NCBI GenBank assembly: GCA_033977485.1
Contig: CM066985.1
Coordinates: 77,195,045-77,259,044 of the forward strand
Source: Hydrangea macrophylla
Lineage: Eukaryota; Streptophyta; Magnoliopsida; Cornales; Hydrangeaceae
DNA: 64,000 nt
Reading direction: 5' to 3'
A program made the translations under genes and the position numbers. This document shows positions 36,627 through 46,756 of the stretch, piece by piece (position 1 is the first letter of the stretch; every line of letters starts with the position of its first letter). A model generated the notes under the pieces. It did no database searches. It was not told the origin of the DNA and saw nothing but the letters and a program-made list of their open reading frames with translations.

Positions 36627-36910
36627 GCAGGAGAGCAGTCGACTGGACCCAGGGGTCAGTCGACTGGACCTCGTGGGATGGAGTCACTGATAGTATATTA
36701 TAAGAGAAGCAGTCGACTGGACCCCTTGGGCAGTCGACTGAACATTGTTTATTTTAGCTACTGCTTCCATTAATTGAAAAGCAGTCGACTGAATCCCCAG
36801 ATCAGTCGACTGGACCTCTTTGCTATATGATGTATTTTTGGTTCTGCTTAACACAGTCGACGGAGCAGTCGACTGGACCCTGGTGCAGTCGACGGGGCAG
36901 TCGACTGAGC
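36627..36910. repeat. Ten CAGTCGACTG-type palindromic words in solo LTR A
   Basis: GTCGAC occurs ten times in under 300 bp, mostly as CAGTCGACTGGACC or CAGTCGACTGAAC. It sits in pairs separated by 20-30 bp, with the pairs set in AT-rich spacers containing 'agctactgcttc'. The cluster ends about 230 bp before the LTR end. Solo LTR B has the same arrangement. Confidence 0.92.
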
Positions 36911-37147
36911 CTCTGTTTTCAAAACTGTTTTCTTTTGAAGTGCTTTCCTTTGGCCAAAACTTTTTATAACTCTGATTTCAATGTATTTTTACAACACAGA
37001 GGGGAACGTTTCCTAAGTTTTAATATACCCAGAGTTGTTTTATAGTAGTTCTTTCCGCTACGTATTATTAGATGATGGTTGGATGAGCCTTGGTGGCGTG
37101 CCACGTGTCCTATTTCCACGCGTAGTGGGATGGGTCGTGACAGAAGC

Positions 37148-37539
37148 GGACTCGGTAGAGGTCAAGGTTCCAACTAACGGAGATGCCCTTTTGCAAATAG
37201 CCTATCGAGAGCGTTGACAGTGATACTCCCAGATCTGAGAATTTTATCGGTGGTTTGTCCCCCCCCCTCTCCTTGGTGTTATGTCAAATTTCCTCTCCAG
37301 CCCGTTCAATACTCGTATTGGGATACGAACGACTTGACAACTTCCTCGCTAATTCGGGTCTTGCTCGGCTCTAATGTAAGGTACCATGAAAGTGTAGCTC
37401 CAGTTAATGTCTGCGGGAACAAGACGACCATCATGGTTATGCTTAAACCACTTGGCTAAAAGGCGTCTATGCACATTCGGATATGACTCCGAGGGTTTTC
37501 TGTTCCATCAAACTTGTCAAAGACTAGCATTTTGAATCC
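37148..37539 (-). pseudogene. Tat/Ogre-type gag N-terminal remnant
   Basis: This is the continuation of the minus-strand Tat element beyond solo LTR A. Reading down from 37539, it gives KMLVFDKFDGTENPRSHIRMC, the start of the gag core in this lineage, then degrades with stops. The block is bounded by the GAAGC duplication on one side and GGAAG on the other. Confidence 0.75.
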
Positions 37540-37544
37540 GGAAG

Positions 37545-39575
37545 TATAACACCCGCATTTGTGTTATTACAATTTCATTACATTGTCATGCATGGTAATG
37601 TGATGTGGCGTGTCTTTTGGCACATGGTTGGGTGAGTTTTGACTCACGAGTTGATTTGGGTGTCTGTATTAGAGAACCCTTTGAAACTATTGTGATTGAG
37701 GATTTATTGTTTTGACGTCTCTCCGAGTATGAGATGGTTACTGTGGAACATTTTAAATGTTTATCTGATAATAAATGTTTACCTGTGTATTGCAATATCT
37801 GTATTATTTTCTGGCTTAGAATATATTTCTGTTGTTAGATTTAGTATCCTGGTGAGAACGAATGAACACGCTATTAATTTGGTAGGCTAATTAGCAACTT
37901 CGGAAACGTCATATAGAAATTCGCGTTTTAGCGACCAAACGAAACTTAGTCGAAAACTTTTATCATTTCGAAGTTTCACTCGTAAAGCTATGACTAAGTT
38001 GTATAGAAAGTTTCAGAGACTGATTAGGAGTTTTGAAAACTCGTGGGGAGGCAAACGTAAATTCCCAATAGTCTTGCCTATATATAGGAAGTGATGACTT
38101 TAGGTTTTTCATAAGTTCTTGACCTAATTCCAAAAGGAGGCCAAACGGGGGCTAGAGGGAGATTTTGTTGCTTCAAGCTTTGCGACGCCAAACGACGACC
38201 TTCCGTCAGTTTGTTTTCTCCCAGATTTCATATTCGAGCTCCTCGAGGTAAGAGCTTCGTTTTGATACCTATTAGGGCCTGTTTGGCTAAGTCTTCCGAA
38301 AAGTTATTTTCTAGAATTTTTCATAAAAGTTGATAAATGGAATTTTGATCCATAGGAATTGTACTAGACGGATTTCTGCACGTTCTTTGTGCACGGGTTT
38401 TCTTCAGATTGAATTATAGGAGCGTTATTTGGAGGTGAGTGATTCAACTATGTTTTGGAATGATTTCTTGGCATGTATTCATGTTATGTTTGAATAGCAT
38501 GTATTAATTCATAGAGATATCTTGTGTAGTTCATATTGGGCATTTATATTGATAAGTAGGCCCAATAGTATGGTGATATGTTTTGATTACCGCGAGTATG
38601 GTGATATGTAATTGAGCATGTTAAGTTGCTTATTTGGGTCAGAAGGAGCACGTGGTCACCGTGCCATTTTGTGGAGCCGATATATGCATTAAGGTCGCAC
38701 GATTGAAGAGAAGAATCGTGGGTCTTACCCTTTCGCGTGGACTTATTGGCGAGGAGTCGCGGATTGGGAGTATGGACAGGCACGTGAGTCTCCGGCGACT
38801 AGTATGAAATGTAGAGATGTAAATGCGGACATGTTTATTATTCATGTACATATGTTGATTTATTCACTAAGCTTTAGCTTAAACAAATCGAAATATGTGT
38901 GGTTATTCAAATAACCATTTCAGGTGTAAATGCTGGCGAGGAATCGCAGAAGTGAGAACGTGGGTTGGGAGTTCTCTTGGAAGGCAACTTGAATGTAAAT
39001 CTTGTAGTTTTGGGATAATAGGAATGTTGTAATAAGAATTTGGTTGTTTTAACCCATGTTTAATTTGGTATGTTAGAATGGATTTTAAACCGTTGTAATA
39101 GTTAGTAACATGTTGTAATCCTGCTTTAGAAATGTTTTAATACAGCTAAGATTACTTTGGATTGAGTTTGGATTGAGTGGTTGATCATTGGTGAAAGTTA
39201 TAAAGCTTTTAAACTTGAAATTCTGTAGATTGGGTTGCTGCCAGGGGAGCAGTCGACTGGTCCTGTGTTCAGTCGACTGAACCCCTGTATCTGTTAGCTA
39301 CTGCTTCTTATTATAGCAAAAGCAGTCGACTGGGCCCCGTCTCAGTCGACTGGACCCCCAGCCTCAGTCGACTGGAATTGCTATTAAACATTGTGAAAAC
39401 TCCCTGCCTTCTCCCGTCGACTGAGCAGTCGACTGAACCTCTGCTTTCGAAAATGTGTTTTGTTTTCCGCTGCGTGTGTTCTTCAAACCTAATTTTGGGA
39501 ACGTTAATGAATTGGTTTAGCCTCGGTGGCGTGCCACGGGCTTCGGTTCCGCTATTGTGGGACCGGGCTGTGACA
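37545..39575 (+). mobile_element. Solo LTR B (2031 bp), same family as solo LTR A
   Basis: It starts TATAACACCCGC, with the canonical TG mutated to TA, and ends CCGGGCTGTGACA. The perfect target duplication GGAAG lies at 37540-37544 and 39576-39580. It shares with LTR A the 'aaacgaaacttagtcg' block, a TATA box (about 38078-38088), an exon-like block ending CTCGAG, a GTAAGA donor-like site at 38248, an acceptor-like TTTCAG at 38923 and a GTCGAC cluster. It was inserted independently in the Tat element. Confidence 0.93.
39247..39440. repeat. Seven CAGTCGACTG-type palindromic words in solo LTR B
   Basis: GTCGAC occurs seven times, again in closely spaced pairs with 'agctactgcttc' spacers, ending about 135 bp before the LTR end. 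It is homologous to the cluster in solo LTR A but with a different copy number. Confidence 0.9.
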
Positions 39576-39608
39576 GGAAGACAGTACTTCACAAACCCCA
39601 TCATATAA

Positions 39609-40860
39609 ATGTTAGGGATATATACTAAAAGCCATGCTTTATGTAGTTGATTTATTATTCATTTAATAAAATCAGTTAATCCATTTTTTTTATGAGAATC
39701 TGTGTGGGCAATGTTTGTATTATATTATTTATTTAATGTGTGTCTCTCATTCTATATAGTAGGTGGTTTGGTATGTAGAGTTCGGCTTACATATGGAAGA
39801 TCAGGCCATCAGATATTATAGAATGTAAGATTTTGGTTTACAGTCTTAGATGGGATTGGACACACCATCGGTAGGACTGCAGCATGGTGTTGTAGTAGGT
39901 TTGTCTTGACTACGGAAAACGGTATAGTTTTAACTCACTATGCTGATACACTTTGTGTATTAAACGGGACTGACTTGGGGTAGTTATCTTTATACTGACT
40001 TATAAGATAATTAATACCTCATGGCTATTATGAGTGCTTATGCTCTAAATCCTAAGTTAATTTGTAGACACGTACATTTGATATTTACAATTTGATCCCC
40101 AAAAGGGTGAGATCCTTAAATGGGTCAATATCTCATTGGATTGGGTGGCAATATTAATTGTGTGGTGGATATTAATTAATGATGGAATCCATGTCTCAAT
40201 TTTGGGATTGATGATATCCCCTTGAGAAAGCTTATAAGTTTTGATTATGTCAAACCCTGCAGGTGGATTTTGTATCCGACATATCAGATAAGTTAAGCAG
40301 AGGATCTCAAGGAATTTTAAGAAATTAATTAAATATGATTGTCAGTAATTATATTTAATTAATGGATATCTGTAATCTTAACATGGAGAGATAATAAGCA
40401 TTTAATAACATTGAGCTCGAAATATATTTTTGAGATAAGGGTAGGAGTGCAATTATAATTCTTTAGTGGTATGAATTATAATTTATGGAAATAGGAATCT
40501 GATTCAGTTTGAATTAGGGTTTCCTAATTCCATAAGGAAGCATATTCCTTATTGACTTCTTATGGTCCCTATCTTAGCCTATATATATGCTGCTTTGGCT
40601 CTCTCATCAGCTAGCATTTTTCTATATAGAGAATTATAACTCGGAATAGAAAAGAGAGTGAAAAAGAGGGAGAGTAGAAAACAGAAAGGATTTCGAAAGA
40701 GCCCACACTTAGTTCGATATTCTGGCAGTGGAGGAATACGGTAGAAGATCGTGAGCTGTTATCGAGCCCGTGTTCTTGATTCGTCTACTACAGCAATCCG
40801 TTTTTACAGTTCAAGGTAACCCTAGTTCCGCCCTTGTAGGGTTATTATAGATTTCATGAA
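39609..40860 (+). mobile_element. Probable LTR or LTR fragment starting TGTTAGGGATATATACT; right end uncertain
   Basis: After 28 bp that may still be Tat sequence, the DNA switches to TGTTAGGGATATATACTAAA. It continues AT-rich through a TATA box (tatatatatgctgc, about 40580-40592) and a purine-rich leader. This layout fits an LTR, perhaps copia-like, but no primer site, coding part or target duplication was found. The right boundary given is a guess. Confidence 0.4.
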
Positions 40861-42249
40861 ATTTTTGCAGTACCAACTTATACACACTGTCAATGGATTC
40901 TAGGAACTATAGAACTTACTCGGGATCCGTGCCACGAATATTAAATGTGCAATGCATACGAATAGAAAGTAAAACCTAAGAAAAGGTCTCTAATCACATA
41001 TATTCACATAAGGCAAGATCCTAATTCTAAGGTGTCGCGCATGAGGTCATAAAATCAATAAAATCAAGGAATTAAATAAACTAGAGAAAGGGATGAGAAA
41101 TTGTACCTCAAATGCACTACAAAACAAAGGTTTAGTACACATGCTCCCAAGTCTTAAGCAATAATCTTAAAATTCTAGCTTAAATCTATCCAATATGGGA
41201 GAATCATAACTATGAATTCCTCCTAAGTAGTTGGGGAGATATCACTTCTATAGATATGTAAGTCTCAAATAGGAGCCGATACAATGTCCATATAGGAATG
41301 AAGTAATCCCAACATGGTTACGAGGAATCTATGGTTAAGTTCTACTAAGTGTAATCTAAACCCTAACAAGAAAGGATGTATTTTAATTACAAGTATTAGG
41401 CTACATGCATGAATGTACATGGATACATGATTATGAACAAAAATAAGCCATAAGGTAGTCATCGACTTAGACCACTTATACTCTGGATTTAAACTCAACT
41501 AATCATTATTAGTACATGGTTCAAGTCCTAAATCATGAGAAGACCACTAGGGCCATTGTTCACAAGATATATATATATATATATATAAAACTATTCCAGA
41601 ATACTAAAATTTCAGCAAGTAGACCCGAACTTCAAGGAAATAAAAGGGGTGCTTCTAATGGTTTGATGTCAGTGATTCTTGGACACAAAAAACCTCTATG
41701 AGTCTAGTTTCTACCCAAAAAGAAAATCGAGGTTTGAACGATTAGATTTACGGGAATTCGACAAACACTAGACATCACTCAGGGACTTACAACTCTCTGT
41801 CCAGGGTTTTTGTATGATTTTCTAAAAATAGTAAAAAAAAAAATAGAAATGATTTGGTCTTTTTAGGTTAGCTTCCTAACACATTAAACTACTTAGAAAA
41901 ATTTATTTTGGGTCAAGAGTGCTTGATTAAGGTTCTAATTTGCTTATTTCAAAAGAGTGTTACTGTTCTGAAACTCTGGATAGATTATAGTTGTTCCACA
42001 AAACCCTTGACCAAACCACTATAAACATGAAACTTCCTTAAAACAAAAATTGTAGTGGTAGAACTTTGAGTTATAAACACTTTTCCATTGGTTTCATTCA
42101 GTTCTAACGGTTCGATGTTTAACTAAAAATCTTTGATCAAAACTGGTTTATGAACTCACTGCATCACTGTTGAGTTTATCTTTTGGTTACATCTACCCAA
42201 CCAAGCCATGGATATTGGCTTATCCTAAACCTAACTCTCCTTTCCAATG
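40861..42249. other. Unassigned AT-rich DNA, probably an old repeat; host of two insertions
   Basis: No open frame or known family. The sequence continues across the Athila insertion (AGGGT duplication) into 50721-50737 and then across solo LTR C (AAACA) into 53602 onward, so it is one interrupted block. A (TA)n run lies at about 41567-41587. On the minus strand the right-hand part (near 54160) has a TATA-like 'tatataagaagagg', which would fit a further old minus-strand LTR. Confidence 0.5.
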
Positions 42250-42254
42250 AGGGT

Positions 42255-43607
42255 TGATCGGTAGAGAACAAATCCTATTCATACGCCTTAACGTGCATTT
42301 GTTAGACCATTTTATCCTGTTTTTGTATATTTTTACTTCGTTTTCAAGTTTCTGACAGGATTTGGAAGAAATCACCTAAACCAGGATAAACAGGATGAAA
42401 AAGCACAAAGAAAGAAGCTGAAAAAGCCAAGTCGCGCGCGCGACCCGCGCCCGCGAAAACCAGAAATCGCTCGCGCGATCCGTTCGCGCGAGATCCCCAG
42501 AATCGCTCGCGCGACCCGCGCGCGCGAAGTCCAATTGTCGCGCTCGCGCGATACGTGAAAAAACCAATGTTGCGTATTTCAGTATACTGAAGACTCCTGT
42601 GCAAACGAAACTGCTGAACGACGTCCAGATTGTAAATTACATCAGTTTCAGTCCGTTTCGGGTTAAAAGGCTTCCAAAACTTGTTGTAAATCTATATATA
42701 CCCTATTTTATTATAATTAAAGGGTTAGACATTGTTAGCAATTAATATACACACATTCTACAACCATACTTCCAGCCATTGAAGGGAGGGAAGCAAGGAG
42801 AAGAAGAAGAAGACCAAGGATTCCCATGGCCTCCTCCATCAACCTCTTGCGATCCATCACTTCCATGGACGGCTAGATCATAGATCTAGGGTTTCAATGA
42901 AGCCCTAGACGAGTAATAGGGAGTATTTTATGTATTTATTTTAGTTTTGTTATGTATGGATGACAGTCACATGTTTAGAGGATTTTTATAAATAAATCGT
43001 ACTTCTATTGATTAAATCATTGCTTTCAAAGTTTATTCTTGTCTTAGATCTATTTTGACTGTGATGTGCTCAACGATCTATGCTTGCTGTGCTTGTTTAG
43101 ATTGTTTACATGTGATGGTGCTTTATTGATTCGTGCTATCAAGTATCCGAATAGTCCATGCTTAGATTAGACGGATTAGATCACAACCCTAGTTTAGTGT
43201 GGGATAATCCGTGCTAACCGAAGATGGATTATGTTGGTGCTTGAACCATGATTATCTTCTTGTCGGAGGAATTGGGCTTGTAGCTACAATTCCCCATATT
43301 CATCCAACGTAATAGGCTAAAGTAATTCATAAATATCCTTATTATGAAGCTAGTGGTGGATTTGTAATCCTAGGTTCCCTTAAACATTCATTAAAACAAC
43401 TTTAATTGCTTTCATAGTTTAGATTTACTTTAATTCTTATTAGTTTAATTAAATCCAAATCAAATCCGTTTTTCTTAATTAATTAGACTTAGGTTTTAAA
43501 ATTAAGAGCTGTAGTAATCAATCTCTGTGGGTTCGACCTTTACTTCCACACTGCAAATCTTTGGAAAAGTAAAGTATACTTTTTATATCTTGATACTGAC
43601 AACATCA
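42255..43607 (+). repeat. 5' LTR of the Athila derivative
   Basis: 1353 bp. It differs from the 3' LTR by a 13-bp segment in the CGCGCG cluster (present here) and by about eight single-base changes I could count, all transitions. The cluster at 42430-42553 holds several perfect palindromes such as tcgcgcgcgcga. Confidence 0.93.
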
Positions 43608-43612
43608 ATTTT

Positions 43613-43630
43613 TGGCGCCGTTGCCGGGGA
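43613..43630 (+). other. Primer-binding site (tRNA-Asp type)
   Basis: TGGCGCCGTTGCCGGGGA lies 5 bp inside the 5' LTR. This sequence is the primer site known for Athila and related elements, complementary to the 3' end of tRNA-Asp. Confidence 0.9.
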
Positions 43631-44074
43631 TTGTATTACTACCTTTAGTTTTATAATCTTAGTTTAGTTAATTCGTAAATATTAGATTAGGTTTTCTTTT
43701 CTTATTTTCTGTTTTTGTTTTTAGTTACTAACTTGTTCTTTTATTTTGTAGTCAACGTTTCCGAGTGGAGTAGCTAATTACATCAAAGGAGCTTACGCAA
43801 ATAAACTAAATAAAATTAAATAAATTGCTTCCTTTGGAATTCGCTTTAAACCACTGTAAGTCAGGGCGCTGTGACGCACTATTTGCATTAGTTTAGGGTT
43901 AATTGCACTGCATTAGCTAGGAAACCCGGGGTGCTGGGCTTGACGCGGTCATTGCATTACAGGATAATATTCATGCATCACAGTAGTTGAGTGCTTGTTA
44001 TCTTAGTTGCGTGATTGCTATTTGTTTTTTTTTATTGAGTCAGTTTTTGCGTTTAGTTTACTTTCTTTTAGTTT

Positions 44075-46048
44075 ATGTTAGGTACACGTTCAAATAAACC
44101 GGAATTAAAACCTTTAGACTCTGAACTTGAATTAAGACTTAACAAGTCCTCAAACTTAACTCCTAGAGCTAGGTTAATAGACGACGATTTGACACCGAAA
44201 CCAACGTCTTTATTTGAATCTGAAATACGTAGTACTCTTACAAAACTAAAGAAACCACGCTTTCATAACATAGAACCAATTAAAATGGCAGACATTGGAA
44301 ATAATAACGACAATAACCAAAATAACAACGAAAATAATGGAAATAATCCTAATATCCCTCCACCTCCTCCGCTTAAAGATTATTTTATTCCTACGACTTA
44401 CACGCCACAAACATGTATTGAATTACCGGAGGCGACGGCATCTCACTTTGAGATAAAGTCGTCTACCATCTCGCTACTTCCATCTTTCCATGGCCGTCTA
44501 AATGAAGATCCATATAAACACTTAGGAGATTTTCAAGATATATGTTCTACTTTAAAAATTCAAAATCTAACTGATGATGAATTAAAATTGCGGCTCTTTC
44601 CATTCTCATTAAAAGACAAAGCTAAATATTGGCTCCAATCTTTGGAGCCAAACACAATTAGAACATGGGAAGACTTACACACCGCATTTTTACAAAAGTT
44701 TTTTCCTATTATGCGTACAAATCAGATAAGAAAATCTATAACAAACTTTGTGATGCAAGATGGGGAATCACTTTACGACACGTGGGAAAAATTTAAAGAA
44801 TTATTACGCTCGTGTCCACATCATCAGGTTCCTAAGTGGCAACTTGTTCAGGTCTTCTATGAGGGGCTTATTCCCTCTGTTAGGAATACCGTCGATGCCG
44901 TTTGTGCGGGAACTTTCCTACACAAAAGCGCCGACGAGGCTTGGAAAATTTTTGAAACGTTGAGCGAGAATTCGATGCACCAAGCGGTGTCGGTACGTTC
45001 GGAAGGATATCTTCCTCCACCCAAACGAGAGGTGAAGTTTGAGTCGAGTCATTCTATTGAATTTCAAGAATTATCTAAAAAACTTGACCGACTTTTAACA
45101 ATGAACCAAATGACAACCTCACCCGCTCATGAAATTTGTGCATTATGTTCCGATCCTTCACATTCTATCCTTGCATGTCCGCCGGCGAGTCAATTTCCGG
45201 AATTCGTGGAGCAACACATTAATTCTATTCAACAATACCCACGAAATAATTATAATTCGACTAATAATAATCCGGATGCACCGTGGAGAAACCATCCTAA
45301 CTTCTCGTGGAAAAATAATAATAATAATCCTAATGAGGCGACTAATATTCCTAATGCATATCGATCTCAGTTTCAACCTAATCAATACCAACAACCGCCT
45401 CCTAATCCGAACCCTCCAAGGGGTAACATTTTTGAGGAAAAGGTGTTGGCGTCCCTTAATAAAATTGAAACACAAGTACAGGCACAAGCACAAATAGTGC
45501 ACTCACATACACAATCTATTGCGAAGCTGGAATCCCAAATGGGACAACTAGCTACTGTAGTGAGTCGTAGAAACGAGGGGACGTTGCCTAGTCAAACAAT
45601 TCAAAACCCTAAGGGACAATATGAGGTTAAGGGGTCGAACGAGCAAGTAAACGCCGTCTCAACTAGGTTGACTACACGAGAGGAAGAGGTAATAGAAATT
45701 CCGAATGAGAATGTGAAAGATATGAATATCAACTCTAATAAAGAGAAGGGTGAGGACGCGAGCCAAAATAAGAAAGAAAAAGAATCGGTCCCAACTAACT
45801 ATGTTCCAAAGTTACCTTATCCATCTAATGTTGAGGAACCGTCTAATCTTACAAAGAAAAAATCGAAAACTGAGGATATACTCGAGGTGTTTAAACAAGT
45901 CAAAATAAATATTCCTTTCCTCGATGCTATAAAACAAATTCCCGCTTATGCTAAATGTCTAAAAGACCTTTGTACACAAAAGCGCAAAATACGTAGTCAT
46001 ACTCCTAAAAAGGTCTTCCTCACGGAAAAAGTAAGTTCAATTTTTTAA
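44075..46048 (+). CDS. Athila-type gag (657 residues)
   Basis: This structural protein would form the virus-like particle. From an MLGTRSN start it has an N-rich spacer (NNNDNNQNNNENN, near residue 75), then the retrotransposon gag core. The core includes ESLYDTWEKFKELLRSCPHHQ and WQLVQVFYEGL, a conserved gag signature. A zinc-knuckle-like CALCSDPSHSILAC lies near 356. A Q-rich coiled segment with SHTQSIAKLESQMGQLA lies near 480, and the C end has FKQVKINIPFLDAIKQIPAYAKCLKDLCT, a signature of Athila gag. It ends at TAA 46046-46048, and the same frame continues open into protease. Length and integrity suggest it could still be made. Confidence 0.9.
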   Translation: MLGTRSNKPELKPLDSELELRLNKSSNLTPRARLIDDDLTPKPTSLFESEIRSTLTKLKKPRFHNIEPIKMADIGNNNDNNQNNNENNGNNPNIPPPPPLKDYFIPTTYTPQTCIELPEATASHFEIKSSTISLLPSFHGRLNEDPYKHLGDFQDICSTLKIQNLTDDELKLRLFPFSLKDKAKYWLQSLEPNTIRTWEDLHTAFLQKFFPIMRTNQIRKSITNFVMQDGESLYDTWEKFKELLRSCPHHQVPKWQLVQVFYEGLIPSVRNTVDAVCAGTFLHKSADEAWKIFETLSENSMHQAVSVRSEGYLPPPKREVKFESSHSIEFQELSKKLDRLLTMNQMTTSPAHEICALCSDPSHSILACPPASQFPEFVEQHINSIQQYPRNNYNSTNNNPDAPWRNHPNFSWKNNNNNPNEATNIPNAYRSQFQPNQYQQPPPNPNPPRGNIFEEKVLASLNKIETQVQAQAQIVHSHTQSIAKLESQMGQLATVVSRRNEGTLPSQTIQNPKGQYEVKGSNEQVNAVSTRLTTREEEVIEIPNENVKDMNINSNKEKGEDASQNKKEKESVPTNYVPKLPYPSNVEEPSNLTKKKSKTEDILEVFKQVKINIPFLDAIKQIPAYAKCLKDLCTQKRKIRSHTPKKVFLTEKVSSIF

Positions 46049-46756
46049 TACGCTCCTCCGAAATATAAGGATCCAGGTACGCCTACGATTTCATGTGCCA
46101 TAGGTGACACTATCATTCATAGGGCTCTCCTTGACTTAGGAGCTAGTGTTAACCTCTTACCTTATCATGTCTATAAACAATTAGGTTTAGGTGAACTTAA
46201 GCCCACGGCCGCTACTATTCAGTTAGCGGATCGTTCTGTCAAAATACCTAGAGGAGTCGTCGAAGACGTACTAGTAAAAGTTGATCAATGTTTTTACCCT
46301 GTTGATTTTATGGTCCTTGACACCGAACCGGTGCTAGATAATAGAAAATACACTCCTGTTATTCTTGGTCGTCCATTCTTAGCCACGACCAACGCACATG
46401 TCAATTGTAGAACAGGGGTGATGAAAGTGTCATTCGGGAATATAAAATTAAAATTAAACGTTTTTAATGCTGTCGATCAACCTCCTAAAGACGACGATTA
46501 CCTATGTGAGGCGGAAGGTGAGGTAAGACGGAATAGTGAGCCTAACAAAGAAATAAATGTGAGTAACGACAAAGATATAGCGGATGATGAGTGGATGAAC
46601 CCTAATACTTCGGACCCTACTCGGAAGGTAAGAAATCGATTTGAACATAATGACAAACCGTCAATCGAATTAATTCAAAGCGACGTGATTTCTGCTTACC
46701 ACCGAGCTCTTCCTGATATTATTAGGGGTACAAAATCTGGTTTTCAACCTCCATAA
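46049..46756 (+). CDS. Athila-type aspartic protease domain, in frame with gag after one stop codon
   Basis: The frame continues directly from gag: YAPPKYKDPGTPTISCAIG, then ALLDLGASVNLLPY with the protease active-site triad D-L-G (family form D-S/T/L-G), then YTPVILGRPFLATTNA, the second protease signature. About 235 residues are open to the stop at 46756. Only the TAA at 46046 separates it from gag. Its translation would need read-through, or the stop is a recent lesion (the local sequence is attttttaatac). No RT follows, so the frame closes with a short acidic tail and SGFQPP. Confidence 0.85.
   Translation, partial: YAPPKYKDPGTPTISCAIGDTIIHRALLDLGASVNLLPYHVYKQLGLGELKPTAATIQLADRSVKIPRGVVEDVLVKVDQCFYPVDFMVLDTEPVLDNRKYTPVILGRPFLATTNAHVNCRTGVMKVSFGNIKLKLNVFNAVDQPPKDDDYLCEAEGEVRRNSEPNKEINVSNDKDIADDEWMNPNTSDPTRKVRNRFEHNDKPSIELIQSDVISAYHRALPDIIRGTKSGFQPP

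Larger units (their letters stand above)
25320..37142 (+). mobile_element. Solo LTR A (about 2.1 kb of own sequence), split by a full-length chromovirus
   Basis: It starts TGTCACACCCGTTCC and ends GGGTCGTGACA. The flanking 5-mers GAAGC (25315-25319 and 37143-37147) are identical, so both ends are true LTR ends and the element is a recombined solo LTR in the Tat gag. Own sequence is 25320-25494 plus 35201-37142. It contains a TATA box (ctatatatag, 35539-35548), an exon-like block ending CTCGTGGAG, a GTAAGA donor-like site at 35700, an acceptor-like CAG at 36363, and ten GTCGAC words. Solo LTR B is a relative. Confidence 0.92.
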
